Positions 1 through 6,276 of a stretch of DNA of 15,900 nucleotides are shown piece by piece. How positions within the stretch are numbered: the stretch's first letter is position 1; each line of letters starts with the position of its first letter. Source of the DNA: Fluviibacter sp964498255 (lineage in GTDB: Bacteria; Pseudomonadota; Gammaproteobacteria; Burkholderiales; Rhodocyclaceae); the NCBI GenBank assembly GCA_964498255.1, contig CAZCGW010000030.1:1-15900 (forward strand), read 5' to 3'. The translations under genes and the position numbers were made by a program. The notes beneath the pieces are model-generated. The model ran no database searches. It was not told the origin of the DNA and saw only the letters and a program-made list of their open reading frames with translations.

Positions 1-17
1 GGTCTTCCACTTATAAA

Positions 18-1001
18 TCAGGAATATCTGTTCAAACAAACCCGACCACTTCTCTCAGGAAGCGTTGCTAACTGAGCAACAGAATATGTCAGGTTATAAG
101 GACATATAGGCCGAGTATCTTCCCCGGTAAAAACACCCCGTATTACCCCAGGTAACAAACGGAACATGCTCATATCGCCATAACGGCAATAGCCAAACAA
201 ATCAGGTTTGTTTTCAGCCGGCTGTTCATTAATGATGCCCCAGACCAGTGCTAATGAATCATCTACCTTAGGCGCTTGCAGTCCTGCGCTTCCATTTGCT
301 ATGGCTAAAGCGGCACTTGTCAGTACAGGTTCATCTTGTGTTGGCAGATTTGAAGTCCAACCATTTGCACCCACATGGGAATGCATAGGGTAATCCCATG
401 CCATCCGGTCTACAGGATCAGGGGCATAATTAACACCAACAAGCTCAAAGCACCCTGCTCCAACACCCTGCTCCAGGTCACTTCTTACATGCAATCGGCC
501 ATCTTTTGGCGATGCCAAAGCAGCCAGATATATGTCGACCCCAAACTCCTTTTTGGCCTTGCACAACCCCGATAACAATTGATCTACGCTGGGGTCATCA
601 CGTTTCTGTGTAAATGTCACATCCAGAAATATCGCTTTAGGTCTGATATTTTCGTCTTCGACAAGTCTTAATATCCAGTCGGCATGCTGTCCATAGCTAA
701 TAGGCCACGAGTTAGCGGTTTCACGAAGAAACTGTTGATCGTAAGTTAGTACGGTTATCTGCTTCTGTCCTGCGTTGTTATAAAACTTACCGGTTAAAGG
801 CGCCTGACTGGTAGCCATATAACGCGTAATCGCCAGATTTTTCTTATTGATTTTGTCGCCAACCCAAAGCATGGAAAATGAAAGCAGGCTCAGTACCAGA
901 AAGGATATGACGAGTGCTGTCATAAACTGACCAACAGAAACGCCCCGCTCAAAGCGAGGAATCTTGCAGCACTTCGACAGTTTCCCGTAAATCCTATCCA
1001 T
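18..1001 (-). CDS. CHASE2-domain membrane protein, possibly C-terminally truncated
   Basis: The 327-residue protein has a short basic N-terminus, one hydrophobic segment at about residues 24-48, and then an extracytoplasmic region that reads like a CHASE2 sensor domain. The CHASE2 signs are a beta strand plus 'TYDQQFL' at 82-92, a WP pair at 99-100 followed by a helix with H106, and 'AIFLDVTF' at 123-130. CHASE2 domains are extracytoplasmic sensors usually followed by several membrane segments and an output domain such as a cyclase or kinase. Here the protein stops in the late CHASE2 region, and no output domain or C-terminal membrane segments follow in this frame. The start is ATG at 1001, without a clear ribosome binding site. 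It lies 146 bases downstream of the zinc-ribbon operon on the same strand, behind a possible terminator, and has its own copy of the shared promoter element. Family assignment is fairly sure; the ligand is unknown. Confidence 0.75.
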   Translation of the reverse strand: MDRIYGKLSKCCKIPRFERGVSVGQFMTALVISFLVLSLLSFSMLWVGDKINKKNLAITRYMATSQAPLTGKFYNNAGQKQITVLTYDQQFLRETANSWPISYGQHADWILRLVEDENIRPKAIFLDVTFTQKRDDPSVDQLLSGLCKAKKEFGVDIYLAALASPKDGRLHVRSDLEQGVGAGCFELVGVNYAPDPVDRMAWDYPMHSHVGANGWTSNLPTQDEPVLTSAALAIANGSAGLQAPKVDDSLALVWGIINEQPAENKPDLFGYCRYGDMSMFRLLPGVIRGVFTGEDTRPICPYNLTYSVAQLATLPERSGRVCLNRYS

Positions 1002-1057
1002 GATCAGTCAGTTAAAGTTGAAAAACATTGTTTGTGTCACTTCCTTATAGCTAATTA

Positions 1058-1086
1058 GTTGATTGCAAGCCGCTCCACAAAGTTCA
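1058..1086 (-). promoter_or_regulatory. Copy 4 of shared bipartite promoter element (CHASE2 gene)
   Basis: On the minus strand TGAACTTTG is followed by 12 bases and then CAATCAAC. This is a variant of TGAACCTTT-N12-CAATAAAG found ahead of the OmpA-like operon and the lipoprotein pair. It ends 56 bases upstream of the CHASE2 start codon. The bases before it (CGAATGAAC) also match the copy at 3732. It could be a -35/-10 pair or an activator site; the sequence alone does not decide. Confidence 0.4.
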
Positions 1087-1106
1087 TTCGCTTATTCCCA
1101 GGCAAT

Positions 1107-1127
1107 AAAAGAGGGCCCGAAGGCTCC
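1107..1127 (-). terminator. Possible rho-independent terminator after the zinc-ribbon operon
   Basis: Read on the minus strand, GGAGCC, a TTCG loop and GGCCCTC form a short GC-rich stem with a small bulge, followed by TTTTATT. It lies about 20 bases after the stop codon of the polytopic zinc-ribbon protein and before the CHASE2 gene. The stem is imperfect, so read-through into the CHASE2 gene is possible. Confidence 0.45.
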
Positions 1128-1147
1128 AGTTAATTAGAAAATTCTGA

Positions 1148-2206
1148 CTATTGCGGTTCACCACACTCGCCGCAGAACCGGTCATCGGCACTAAGAACAG
1201 AACCACAGTGCTTACATTTTCGAACAGTTAGCACTTGCTGCTGAGTTTGCGAGATAGCCTCTCGGACATCATTCACCTTCTTTTGCAATGATTCAGGCAC
1301 AAAGTTTTTAGCAAGTAATTCTGGATCGCATTCATCTCGTGCTGAAAGATAAATCATGCATAAACCGCGTAAGAAGATCATTGATACGGCACTAGAAGCT
1401 GCCAACACTAACAAACCATTACCGATCATGGCGCCGGTAAAGTAACCGGAACCACCGCCCATCATTGACCACATAATGCGATCTAGGTTCAGTCCATGAC
1501 TCAATATGGAGTCGAGACCTACAAAAGAAGCCGTTATGCCAGACATAATGACAGTGCCAGTACCAATTACACCGAACACAATCCCACTAACGAATGCAAC
1601 AAGCAGCGTTAAAAGCACCATTTTGATCACAATCGACACAATATTAACGCGTGCAATTGCAACAAGAATGCTAAATGCTCTCATGGTTTTCTCGCCGCTC
1701 CATATAGCAGGACCTGCAAGCGGGTAAAAGATATACCCAAAAAACAACGCACCAAGCCCGATCGCTAGGGAGCCTACAGGCATCACCCCTGTGAGAAACA
1801 CCGGACCTAGCCCAGGCATTTTGCAGATAAAAAGAAGGACACCGATTAGAAACACACCAGCAAGGCAAAACAGACTTGCCAGTAAACCAATGAGAATTAA
1901 TCGATGGCTAATCCCTAGCGAGATCGCAAACGCTTGGAAATACGTGAGTCTGATTCCTTCAACATACTTCAAGTTCATAATGCCTACCGCATTGACACCA
2001 TAAAATCCAATTACTGCGGCAAGAATGCCACCTAAAGCCATAATATAGATATTGAAGGTAGCCATAGCTATTGCTTGGAAGACTGCAAACACCAACGCTG
2101 CAGCGATGCCTGTGCCAATCAGTGCAGCTACAGCCCTCCAGTCTGTCATTGCCTTTGTTGCGTCCAACAACGAATAGCTATCAGTTATGTGCTTTTGGAT
2201 ACTCAT
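1148..2206 (-). CDS. Polytopic membrane protein with C-terminal zinc ribbon
   Basis: This 352-residue protein has about six hydrophobic segments, near residues 24-50, 54-78, 102-128, 136-163, 187-215 and 257-287. A hydrophilic linker leads to a zinc ribbon at the extreme C-terminus, with cysteines C331, C334, C345 and C348 in a CxxC-x10-CxxC spacing. An even number of membrane passes would put both ends in the cytoplasm, as expected for a zinc ribbon. The ATG at 2206 has a strong AAGGAGGT ribosome binding site about 5 bases upstream. It begins 15 bases after the preceding gene, which also carries zinc ribbons, so the two are almost certainly co-transcribed. I recognise no transporter or enzyme family. 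A role as a membrane partner of the upstream zinc-ribbon and OmpA-like proteins is inference from gene order. Confidence 0.8.
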   Translation of the reverse strand: MSIQKHITDSYSLLDATKAMTDWRAVAALIGTGIAAALVFAVFQAIAMATFNIYIMALGGILAAVIGFYGVNAVGIMNLKYVEGIRLTYFQAFAISLGISHRLILIGLLASLFCLAGVFLIGVLLFICKMPGLGPVFLTGVMPVGSLAIGLGALFFGYIFYPLAGPAIWSGEKTMRAFSILVAIARVNIVSIVIKMVLLTLLVAFVSGIVFGVIGTGTVIMSGITASFVGLDSILSHGLNLDRIMWSMMGGGSGYFTGAMIGNGLLVLAASSAVSMIFLRGLCMIYLSARDECDPELLAKNFVPESLQKKVNDVREAISQTQQQVLTVRKCKHCGSVLSADDRFCGECGEPQ

Positions 2207-2221
2207 TGATACCTCCTTAAA

Positions 2222-3064
2222 TTACTGGCCGAGTTGACGCTTAAGCTCAAGCAAGCGTTGACGGTTTAGATCCTGCTGGTTGCTGGTCTGTTTCTTTTTG
2301 ACAGGTTGTTCATTGCTGTCGCCTGCCTGGTTCACCGGGGGCACAACAGCTTTGTTGCTGACTGCTCCATCATTAGCAGCAGGAAGCGGAGGTTGGGTAA
2401 TGATTGCTGTAGGTGCAACAGTTTCGATCACTGGCGGAACCACATTGGCTTGTGGCATGACTTGAGTCTTTACTTGGGCTGGAATGGTTGGAGCAGCGAT
2501 TATTTGTGCAGTTTCAGGGGTTGGTGATTCGCTCATGAGCCAAGAAAAGGCAAATGATGCGGCAACTGCCGTTCCACCAGCAACGCAAGCTATCACGAGA
2601 ATCCGATTAATCTTTGAACGTTCAGTTTCTTCGTCCAATGACTCTTGCGGTTGCTTTGCTTTGCGTTTAGCGAATTGTAATAAACGAGTTAGCTTGCTAC
2701 GGAGCAATGTCTCAATACGGCTACAGTACGCCTTAACAACTAAGGCTTTATCAATCTTGGGTAGTATTGGCTTAGCATCCTTGATAGTTACTTTAGAAAC
2801 AGGCACTACTTCAGGCAAAGACTCAAGTTCTCTTTGAGGTTCATTGGCAATCTCAGAATTGAAATTGCCATTCTCTGGATCAATAAGCAGCTTAGATCCA
2901 CAGGCTCCACAAAACTTCCTGTCAGCAGCATTGGTCGCATGACACTGCGCGCAGTGGATTATCTCTTCGCTAATGGGCACTTCTATTGCAAACCCATGCC
3001 TGCACTGCTTGCAGAACTTGGCTTCGGATCTGTTTTCAGTACTGCATTCAGGACATATTTTCAT
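2222..3064 (-). CDS. Single-pass membrane protein with two N-terminal zinc ribbons
   Basis: The 280-residue product starts with two zinc ribbons in tandem: C4, C7, C18, C21 and C38, C41, C52, C55, both CxxC-x10-CxxC. A hydrophilic, basic stretch follows, then one membrane segment at about 154-177, then a Pro/Ala/Gln-rich region rich in 'AAPTIPA' and 'PPVI' stretches, and a charged C-terminus. Basic residues before the segment and acidic ones after it predict an N-in topology: ribbons in the cytoplasm and a proline-rich tail in the periplasm. This resembles membrane-tethered zinc-ribbon proteins of unknown function. It starts at ATG 3064, 11 bases after the OmpA-like gene, with only a weak ribosome binding site, so translation may be coupled to the upstream gene. 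The target of the ribbons is unknown. Confidence 0.8.
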   Translation of the reverse strand: MKICPECSTENRSEAKFCKQCRHGFAIEVPISEEIIHCAQCHATNAADRKFCGACGSKLLIDPENGNFNSEIANEPQRELESLPEVVPVSKVTIKDAKPILPKIDKALVVKAYCSRIETLLRSKLTRLLQFAKRKAKQPQESLDEETERSKINRILVIACVAGGTAVAASFAFSWLMSESPTPETAQIIAAPTIPAQVKTQVMPQANVVPPVIETVAPTAIITQPPLPAANDGAVSNKAVVPPVNQAGDSNEQPVKKKQTSNQQDLNRQRLLELKRQLGQ

Positions 3065-3075
3065 TGCCGTACTCG

Positions 3076-3594
3076 TTACTTAAAGAGGTTATTAAGGAAA
3101 TCTAGAAACGGGTTTCCAATGTTGTTGGCTGATTCGCCCACAATAATGATGTCTGTACGACGGTTTAATCGTCGTCCGTTATCTGTACCATTATCTGCAA
3201 CTGGTCTAGTCACTCCATACCCAACTGCCTTCAAGCGATTTTTAGGCACACCACGGTCAACCAGGCCTTTCATGACGGTAAGCGCTCTAAGTTCAGACAA
3301 ATCCTGGTTAAATGTTGCGCCACCAACATTGTCGGTGTGACCTTCGATAATTGCGTTTTTCTTAGTCTTGGTCAGCAATATATTAGCCACACGATCTAAG
3401 AACTTCTGTCCACTGGGCTCTAGTTCATACTTGCCTGTATCAAACAGGATCGAGTTTGCCGAACTGATCTCAACGCCACGCTTTGTCTGCGTGATGGTAA
3501 TTCCGTCTGTCTGCTGTGTTGTTGCACACCCTGTTACAACCAATGTAGCTACAGCCACACTAAGCATTACAACAAGTTTAACTATGCTCTTCAC
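3076..3594 (-). CDS. OmpA-like peptidoglycan-binding lipoprotein
   Basis: The 172-residue protein begins with a lipoprotein signal peptide whose lipobox is VTGC, with the lipidated cysteine at C23. An OmpA C-terminal domain spans about residues 40-150. 'GHTDNVG' at 85-91 and 'LSELRA' at 99-104 place D88 and R103 fifteen residues apart, the spacing of the Asp/Arg pair that binds diaminopimelate in OmpA-family domains. 'NRRTDI' at 144-149 is also typical. The start codon is GTG at 3594, supported by AAAGGT about 6 bases upstream and by the position of the signal peptide. It is probably anchored in the outer membrane and holds the cell wall. It is the first gene of the three-gene operon and carries the shared bipartite promoter element upstream. 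The domain is too generic to name a specific partner. Confidence 0.9.
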   Translation of the reverse strand: MKSIVKLVVMLSVAVATLVVTGCATTQQTDGITITQTKRGVEISSANSILFDTGKYELEPSGQKFLDRVANILLTKTKKNAIIEGHTDNVGGATFNQDLSELRALTVMKGLVDRGVPKNRLKAVGYGVTRPVADNGTDNGRRLNRRTDIIIVGESANNIGNPFLDFLNNLFK

Positions 3595-3652
3595 TGTTTA
3601 CCTTTGCTTAACCAAATCATTAAGTTGGAAGCGATTTGCTTCTGTTCGATGC

Positions 3653-3681
3653 CTTTATTGTGTGAAATAGGAAAAGGTTCA
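3653..3681 (-). promoter_or_regulatory. Copy 1 of shared bipartite promoter element (OmpA-like operon)
   Basis: On the minus strand TGAACCTTT (3673-3681) is followed by 12 bases and CAATAAAG (3653-3660), ending 58 bases before the GTG start of the OmpA-like lipoprotein. The same element with the same 12-base spacing occurs in the opposite orientation at 3732-3760. The two copies form the inverted repeat AAAGGTTCA / TGAACCTTT across the divergent intergenic region. Confidence 0.55.
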
Positions 3682-3731
3682 CTTGCAATCTCAATAATTT
3701 AAAGAACAAATGCGATACAAGACTTGCCGAA

Positions 3732-3760
3732 TGAACCTTTGAGCTTAATGCGCAATAAAG
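3732..3760 (+). promoter_or_regulatory. Copy 2 of shared bipartite promoter element (lipoprotein pair)
   Basis: TGAACCTTT (3732-3740), 12 bases, then CAATAAAG (3753-3760) points toward the lipoprotein gene starting at 3864. A weaker copy, TGAACCTCA-N14-CAATTTAA, sits closer to the gene at 3807-3837. The region 3595-3863 holds nothing else I can support: no ORF and no clear hairpin, and no sigma-70 promoter that stands out. Confidence 0.55.
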
Positions 3761-3863
3761 ACGAAGAGGTATCGTAAAGTGTCAATCACCTTGATCGACA
3801 ACCTATTGAACCTCATTGATTATTAAGAACAATTTAATGCGCTATATCAAGGAGTATCTAGTT

Positions 3864-4664
3864 ATGAAATCGAAACCTATTGCCTCTATCGTTGCAATTT
3901 TTTTAGCGGCCACATCAGTTACAGCATGCTCAGACAAAGGCTCCAAGTCAGCAAGACCCGAAACAGAAGCTCAAATTTATGCAAACGCTAAAAAAAGCCT
4001 ACCTCATGCAGACATAAAGGTGCCCGACAGTTCATACCAAGTTGCAAGCAATAGCAATGCAGATCTATATTTTGCACGTTTAGCGTTTGAAAACCCGCCG
4101 CTGAACTACGATGCGATAGCAAAATCACTTGATTACAAATATGCAAATACGAACGATGCATTCATGAAGCAAGAAATTTTGGCAACCCTAAAACCGAGAA
4201 TTGATCAACGCATTGAAAATGCAAAAGCAAATCGGTACTACGTGATTACGGACAATGGCCTCAAGTTTGGTCATTATGACTTCGAGAAAAAATCATTCCC
4301 TATCGAAGAATTTATCAATACAGCACCTCCTGATTCTTCACATGCATTTGAGCCGCAAATTCGTCTCTACAACAGCAAAGAAAAATCGACTTACCTAGGC
4401 TCTGATGCACATATTTCGGTGATCGTGACTAATCCTGAAAGCTTTACCAGTCTTTCCGTGGCGGACAATGATACAGCGCGCCGTATGGAAGAATTTATCA
4501 ATCTGAATTCGTATGACAAACCATACAACGTTCAGATATACACAGCCATTCAAGGATATCCAAAAAATTATGATAGAAAAGACTATCTGTATGGTGAAGT
4601 TACTAAAATCAGGGTGATTGATTACAAAGGTAATTTAATTGGCGAAACAAGCCTAAAAAAATAA
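3864..4664 (+). CDS. Lipoprotein of unknown function, first of a related pair
   Basis: I choose ATG 3864 because AAGGAG lies 9 bases upstream and because it places the signal peptide at the N-terminus; an in-frame ATG 48 bases earlier would bury it. The 266-residue product has a lipobox VTAC soon after the hydrophobic core, so it is exported and lipid-anchored. The mature part contains 'LNYDAIAKSL', an acidic/basic helical stretch, and a C-terminal half with 'ISVIVTNPESF' and 'RVIDYKGNLI'. These match, in the same order, segments of the following gene's product, so the two are paralogues. The layout faintly recalls the DUF4852 family, but I am not sure of this. It is 40 bases ahead of its paralogue and likely in one operon. 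No enzymatic motif is visible. Confidence 0.75.
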   Translation: MKSKPIASIVAIFLAATSVTACSDKGSKSARPETEAQIYANAKKSLPHADIKVPDSSYQVASNSNADLYFARLAFENPPLNYDAIAKSLDYKYANTNDAFMKQEILATLKPRIDQRIENAKANRYYVITDNGLKFGHYDFEKKSFPIEEFINTAPPDSSHAFEPQIRLYNSKEKSTYLGSDAHISVIVTNPESFTSLSVADNDTARRMEEFINLNSYDKPYNVQIYTAIQGYPKNYDRKDYLYGEVTKIRVIDYKGNLIGETSLKK

Positions 4665-4704
4665 ATGATAAACGAATAAGAAAGCTTTGAAGAAGGACAA
4701 TTTC

Positions 4705-5487
4705 ATGAAAACAAAACTAACGACTTGCTTAACTCCTATCGTGCTTAGCATCGCACTTGCAGCATGCGGGGAAAACAAAGTTCCATCACCAACAAGTGTC
4801 ATACAAGCACCTACGCAATCATTTTCAACGCAAACTCAGTCAGCCACACCCCAAACGCCTCAAGTATCCAACGGCAATCCGAATACGCCAATTGCTGAAT
4901 ACAAAGACATTACAAAAACTGATACAGCACTATGGGTATACTGGGGCAGAGAGAAAAAAGTAGATTATGAATCTATTGCTAAGGCTACAGTTCGTAACTT
5001 TGATAGCATGAGCGCACTTGAACAAGACAAAGTGCTAGAGAAGGTTACAAACGTTACCAACGAAGCAATCGCCCAGTACAAATCAAGTGATTATTTCTAC
5101 ATGAAACGGGTATACATTGGCGGGGAAGTCAAAGGTTACGATCAATCGACAAAAACAATTAATGATAGCTTTCTCTCTACATGTTCAACTGTAAGCGTAT
5201 CAAACTGTGCTCGTTTGGAGGTCTATGGCAGAGGTTTCTCGAGAAATACTCAAGAACCAGTTATCGTTTTTACCAATGGCGACCAATTTAGCAAGATTAA
5301 AATTGATGACCCAGACCTTGCCTATCAACTAGAAAAGAAAAAAGAAAATAGAAACATTTATTTTTATGTAAAAAGCACTGACCAAACCCCCGACCAATCA
5401 ACACCATACGTAATTAAAGCGGAAATTATGTTTATTGAATATTTAGATGGAAAGGGCCGAGTAATTCTTACCAACAAAGCAAACTAA
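4705..5487 (+). CDS. Lipoprotein of unknown function, second of a related pair
   Basis: I choose ATG 4705, preceded by GAAGGA 7 bases upstream; the TTG at 4687 overlaps that binding site and is unlikely. The 260-residue protein has a signal peptide with lipobox LAAC, then a low-complexity Thr/Gln/Ser/Pro linker of about 40 residues, then a globular part. 'VDYESIAKA', 'VIVFTNGDQF', 'LAYQLEKK' and 'MFIEYLDGKGRVI' align in order with the upstream lipoprotein. Two cysteines (in 'STCSTVSVSNC') could form a disulfide. The linker suggests a domain held away from the membrane. A strong terminator follows 16 bases after the stop. It is more diverged and A+T-rich than the genes to the right of the tRNA. 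Function unknown. Confidence 0.75.
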   Translation: MKTKLTTCLTPIVLSIALAACGENKVPSPTSVIQAPTQSFSTQTQSATPQTPQVSNGNPNTPIAEYKDITKTDTALWVYWGREKKVDYESIAKATVRNFDSMSALEQDKVLEKVTNVTNEAIAQYKSSDYFYMKRVYIGGEVKGYDQSTKTINDSFLSTCSTVSVSNCARLEVYGRGFSRNTQEPVIVFTNGDQFSKIKIDDPDLAYQLEKKKENRNIYFYVKSTDQTPDQSTPYVIKAEIMFIEYLDGKGRVILTNKAN

Positions 5488-5503
5488 AAAAAGCTCACAA
5501 AAT

Positions 5504-5540
5504 TACCTCTTTGCGCTTAGCGGTGCAAAGAGGTATTTTT
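5504..5540. terminator. Bidirectional rho-independent terminator between convergent genes
   Basis: TACCTCTTTGC (5504-5514) and GCAAAGAGGTA (5525-5535) form a perfect 11-base stem with a 10-base loop. On the plus strand TTTTT follows, ending the lipoprotein pair. On the minus strand the stem is followed by ATTTT, so it can also end the small secreted-protein gene that stops at 5569. Confidence 0.85.
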
Positions 5541-5568
5541 ATCGAACCTTAGGTACACAGACAACAAT

Positions 5569-5952
5569 CTAGCGCTGGTGAGTCTTGCGATATACATCAA
5601 AAAACTCGCAAGCCTCCAACTCCTGCTTAATCATAGTCTGATACAGAGCATTATTGTTTTTTGCCGTGTCCTGTATTTGCTTTAATAGGCTCTGAGTAAA
5701 TTTTCTAGCTTCCTCTCTGGGAATACCTCTTCCCTCTGTTTCTAAGACCGCTTGATCCACCATCACCCTTGATTTAGAAAAGTAATACGCTTGTTGAGCT
5801 GTATTGCTTGCGGGATCGCCCAAAAGCGCACCATAAACAGCCGCACAATGTGAAGCTATTTCCGCCTCGGGAGGCAAAGTCTTACTAACTAACTCGGCGT
5901 ATGCCTCGCTAACAAGAACCAACGAACATACTGCAAACGCAATCTTCTTCAT
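5569..5952 (-). CDS. Small secreted protein of unknown function
   Basis: The 127-residue product begins with a clear signal peptide (MKK, a hydrophobic core, then 'SEAYA' as an AxA-type cleavage site), so the mature form of about 107 residues should be periplasmic or secreted. It is mostly helical in appearance, with two cysteines (in 'ASHCAAVYG' and 'EACEFFD') near the ends of the mature part that could form a disulfide bridging N- and C-terminal helices. The ATG at 5952 has AAGGA 6 bases upstream. I recognise no family. It converges with the lipoprotein pair and shares their terminator. Its upstream region carries the bipartite element also found ahead of the OmpA-like operon and the lipoproteins, which suggests a shared role in the envelope. 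Confidence 0.7.
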   Translation of the reverse strand: MKKIAFAVCSLVLVSEAYAELVSKTLPPEAEIASHCAAVYGALLGDPASNTAQQAYYFSKSRVMVDQAVLETEGRGIPREEARKFTQSLLKQIQDTAKNNNALYQTMIKQELEACEFFDVYRKTHQR

Positions 5953-5981
5953 GGCTATCCTTATCTATAGTGATATACATG

Positions 5982-6015
5982 CTTTATGCATTGCGTACAA
6001 AAGCTAAAAGGTTCA
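5982..6015 (-). promoter_or_regulatory. Copy 3 of shared bipartite promoter element (small secreted protein)
   Basis: On the minus strand GTGAACCTTTT, identical over 11 bases to the copy at 3672-3682, is followed after 13 bases by CAAT, then GCAT and AAAG. It lies 29 bases upstream of the ATG at 5952, counted from the AAAG end. Between this element and the tRNA terminator (6016-6088) I see no other feature. Confidence 0.5.
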
Positions 6016-6088
6016 CGTAGCCATTCCAAGCCGTTGTTCCAAACAAATAAGAAGCATTAATTGACAGCATTTGCTGGTCACAGAAGCG

Positions 6089-6110
6089 AAAAAAGCCACC
6101 AATTGGTGGC
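6089..6110 (-). terminator. Rho-independent terminator of the tRNA-Leu gene
   Basis: GCCACCAATTGGTGGC (6095-6110) is a perfect inverted repeat; read on the minus strand it is followed directly by a run of six T. It lies 11 bases after the tRNA 3' end. Confidence 0.85.
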
Positions 6111-6121
6111 TTATTATCGCG

Positions 6122-6206
6122 TGGTGCCCAGGAAGAGACTCGAACTCTTACACCTTGCGGCGCCAGAACCTAAATCTGGTGCGTCTACCAATTTCGCCAC
6201 CTGGGC
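6122..6206 (-). tRNA. tRNA-Leu, anticodon UAG
   Basis: On the minus strand the acceptor stem GCCCAGG pairs with CCTGGGC, followed by A and an encoded CCA. The D-arm contains GGTAGACG. The anticodon stem CCAGA/TCTGG encloses TTTAGGT, giving anticodon TAG. A long variable arm follows, as expected for tRNA-Leu, then a TTCGAGT T-loop. Length is 85 bases including CCA. Its 3' end faces the AT-richer block, a common arrangement at integration sites, though no duplicated 3' end was found in the window. Confidence 0.95.
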
Positions 6207-6247
6207 AGGTGCTCACTTTTGCGAGCCGTGATTCTAACACCGAATCT

Positions 6248-6270
6248 TATAATTCGCTCCCCGTTATACT
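6248..6270 (+). promoter_or_regulatory. Candidate promoter -10 elements of hpnC
   Basis: A perfect TATAAT lies at 6248-6253 and a second hexamer, TATACT, at 6265-6270, only 6 bases before the hpnC ATG. Neither has a good -35 at the usual distance. The second would give a nearly leaderless message, which fits the absence of a ribosome binding site. Confidence 0.35.
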
Positions 6271-6276
6271 GCGCTT

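Noticed and set aside
208..575. Two plus-strand open frames opposite the CHASE2 gene
   Set aside because: They lie antisense to a well-supported coding region, have no ribosome binding sites and show no protein-like pattern.
2834..3340. 168-residue plus-strand open frame
   Set aside because: It is antisense across two genes with clear zinc-ribbon and OmpA motifs; its composition is that of a shadow frame.
3661..3682. Possible CRP site (TGTGA ... TCAC)
   Set aside because: The half-sites are separated by about 12 bases instead of 6, and TTCAC is already part of the shared bipartite element.
6122..6140. tRNA 3' end as an attachment site with a second copy in the window
   Set aside because: I looked for a repeat of the 3' terminal bases to the left and found none, and there is no integrase gene in view.
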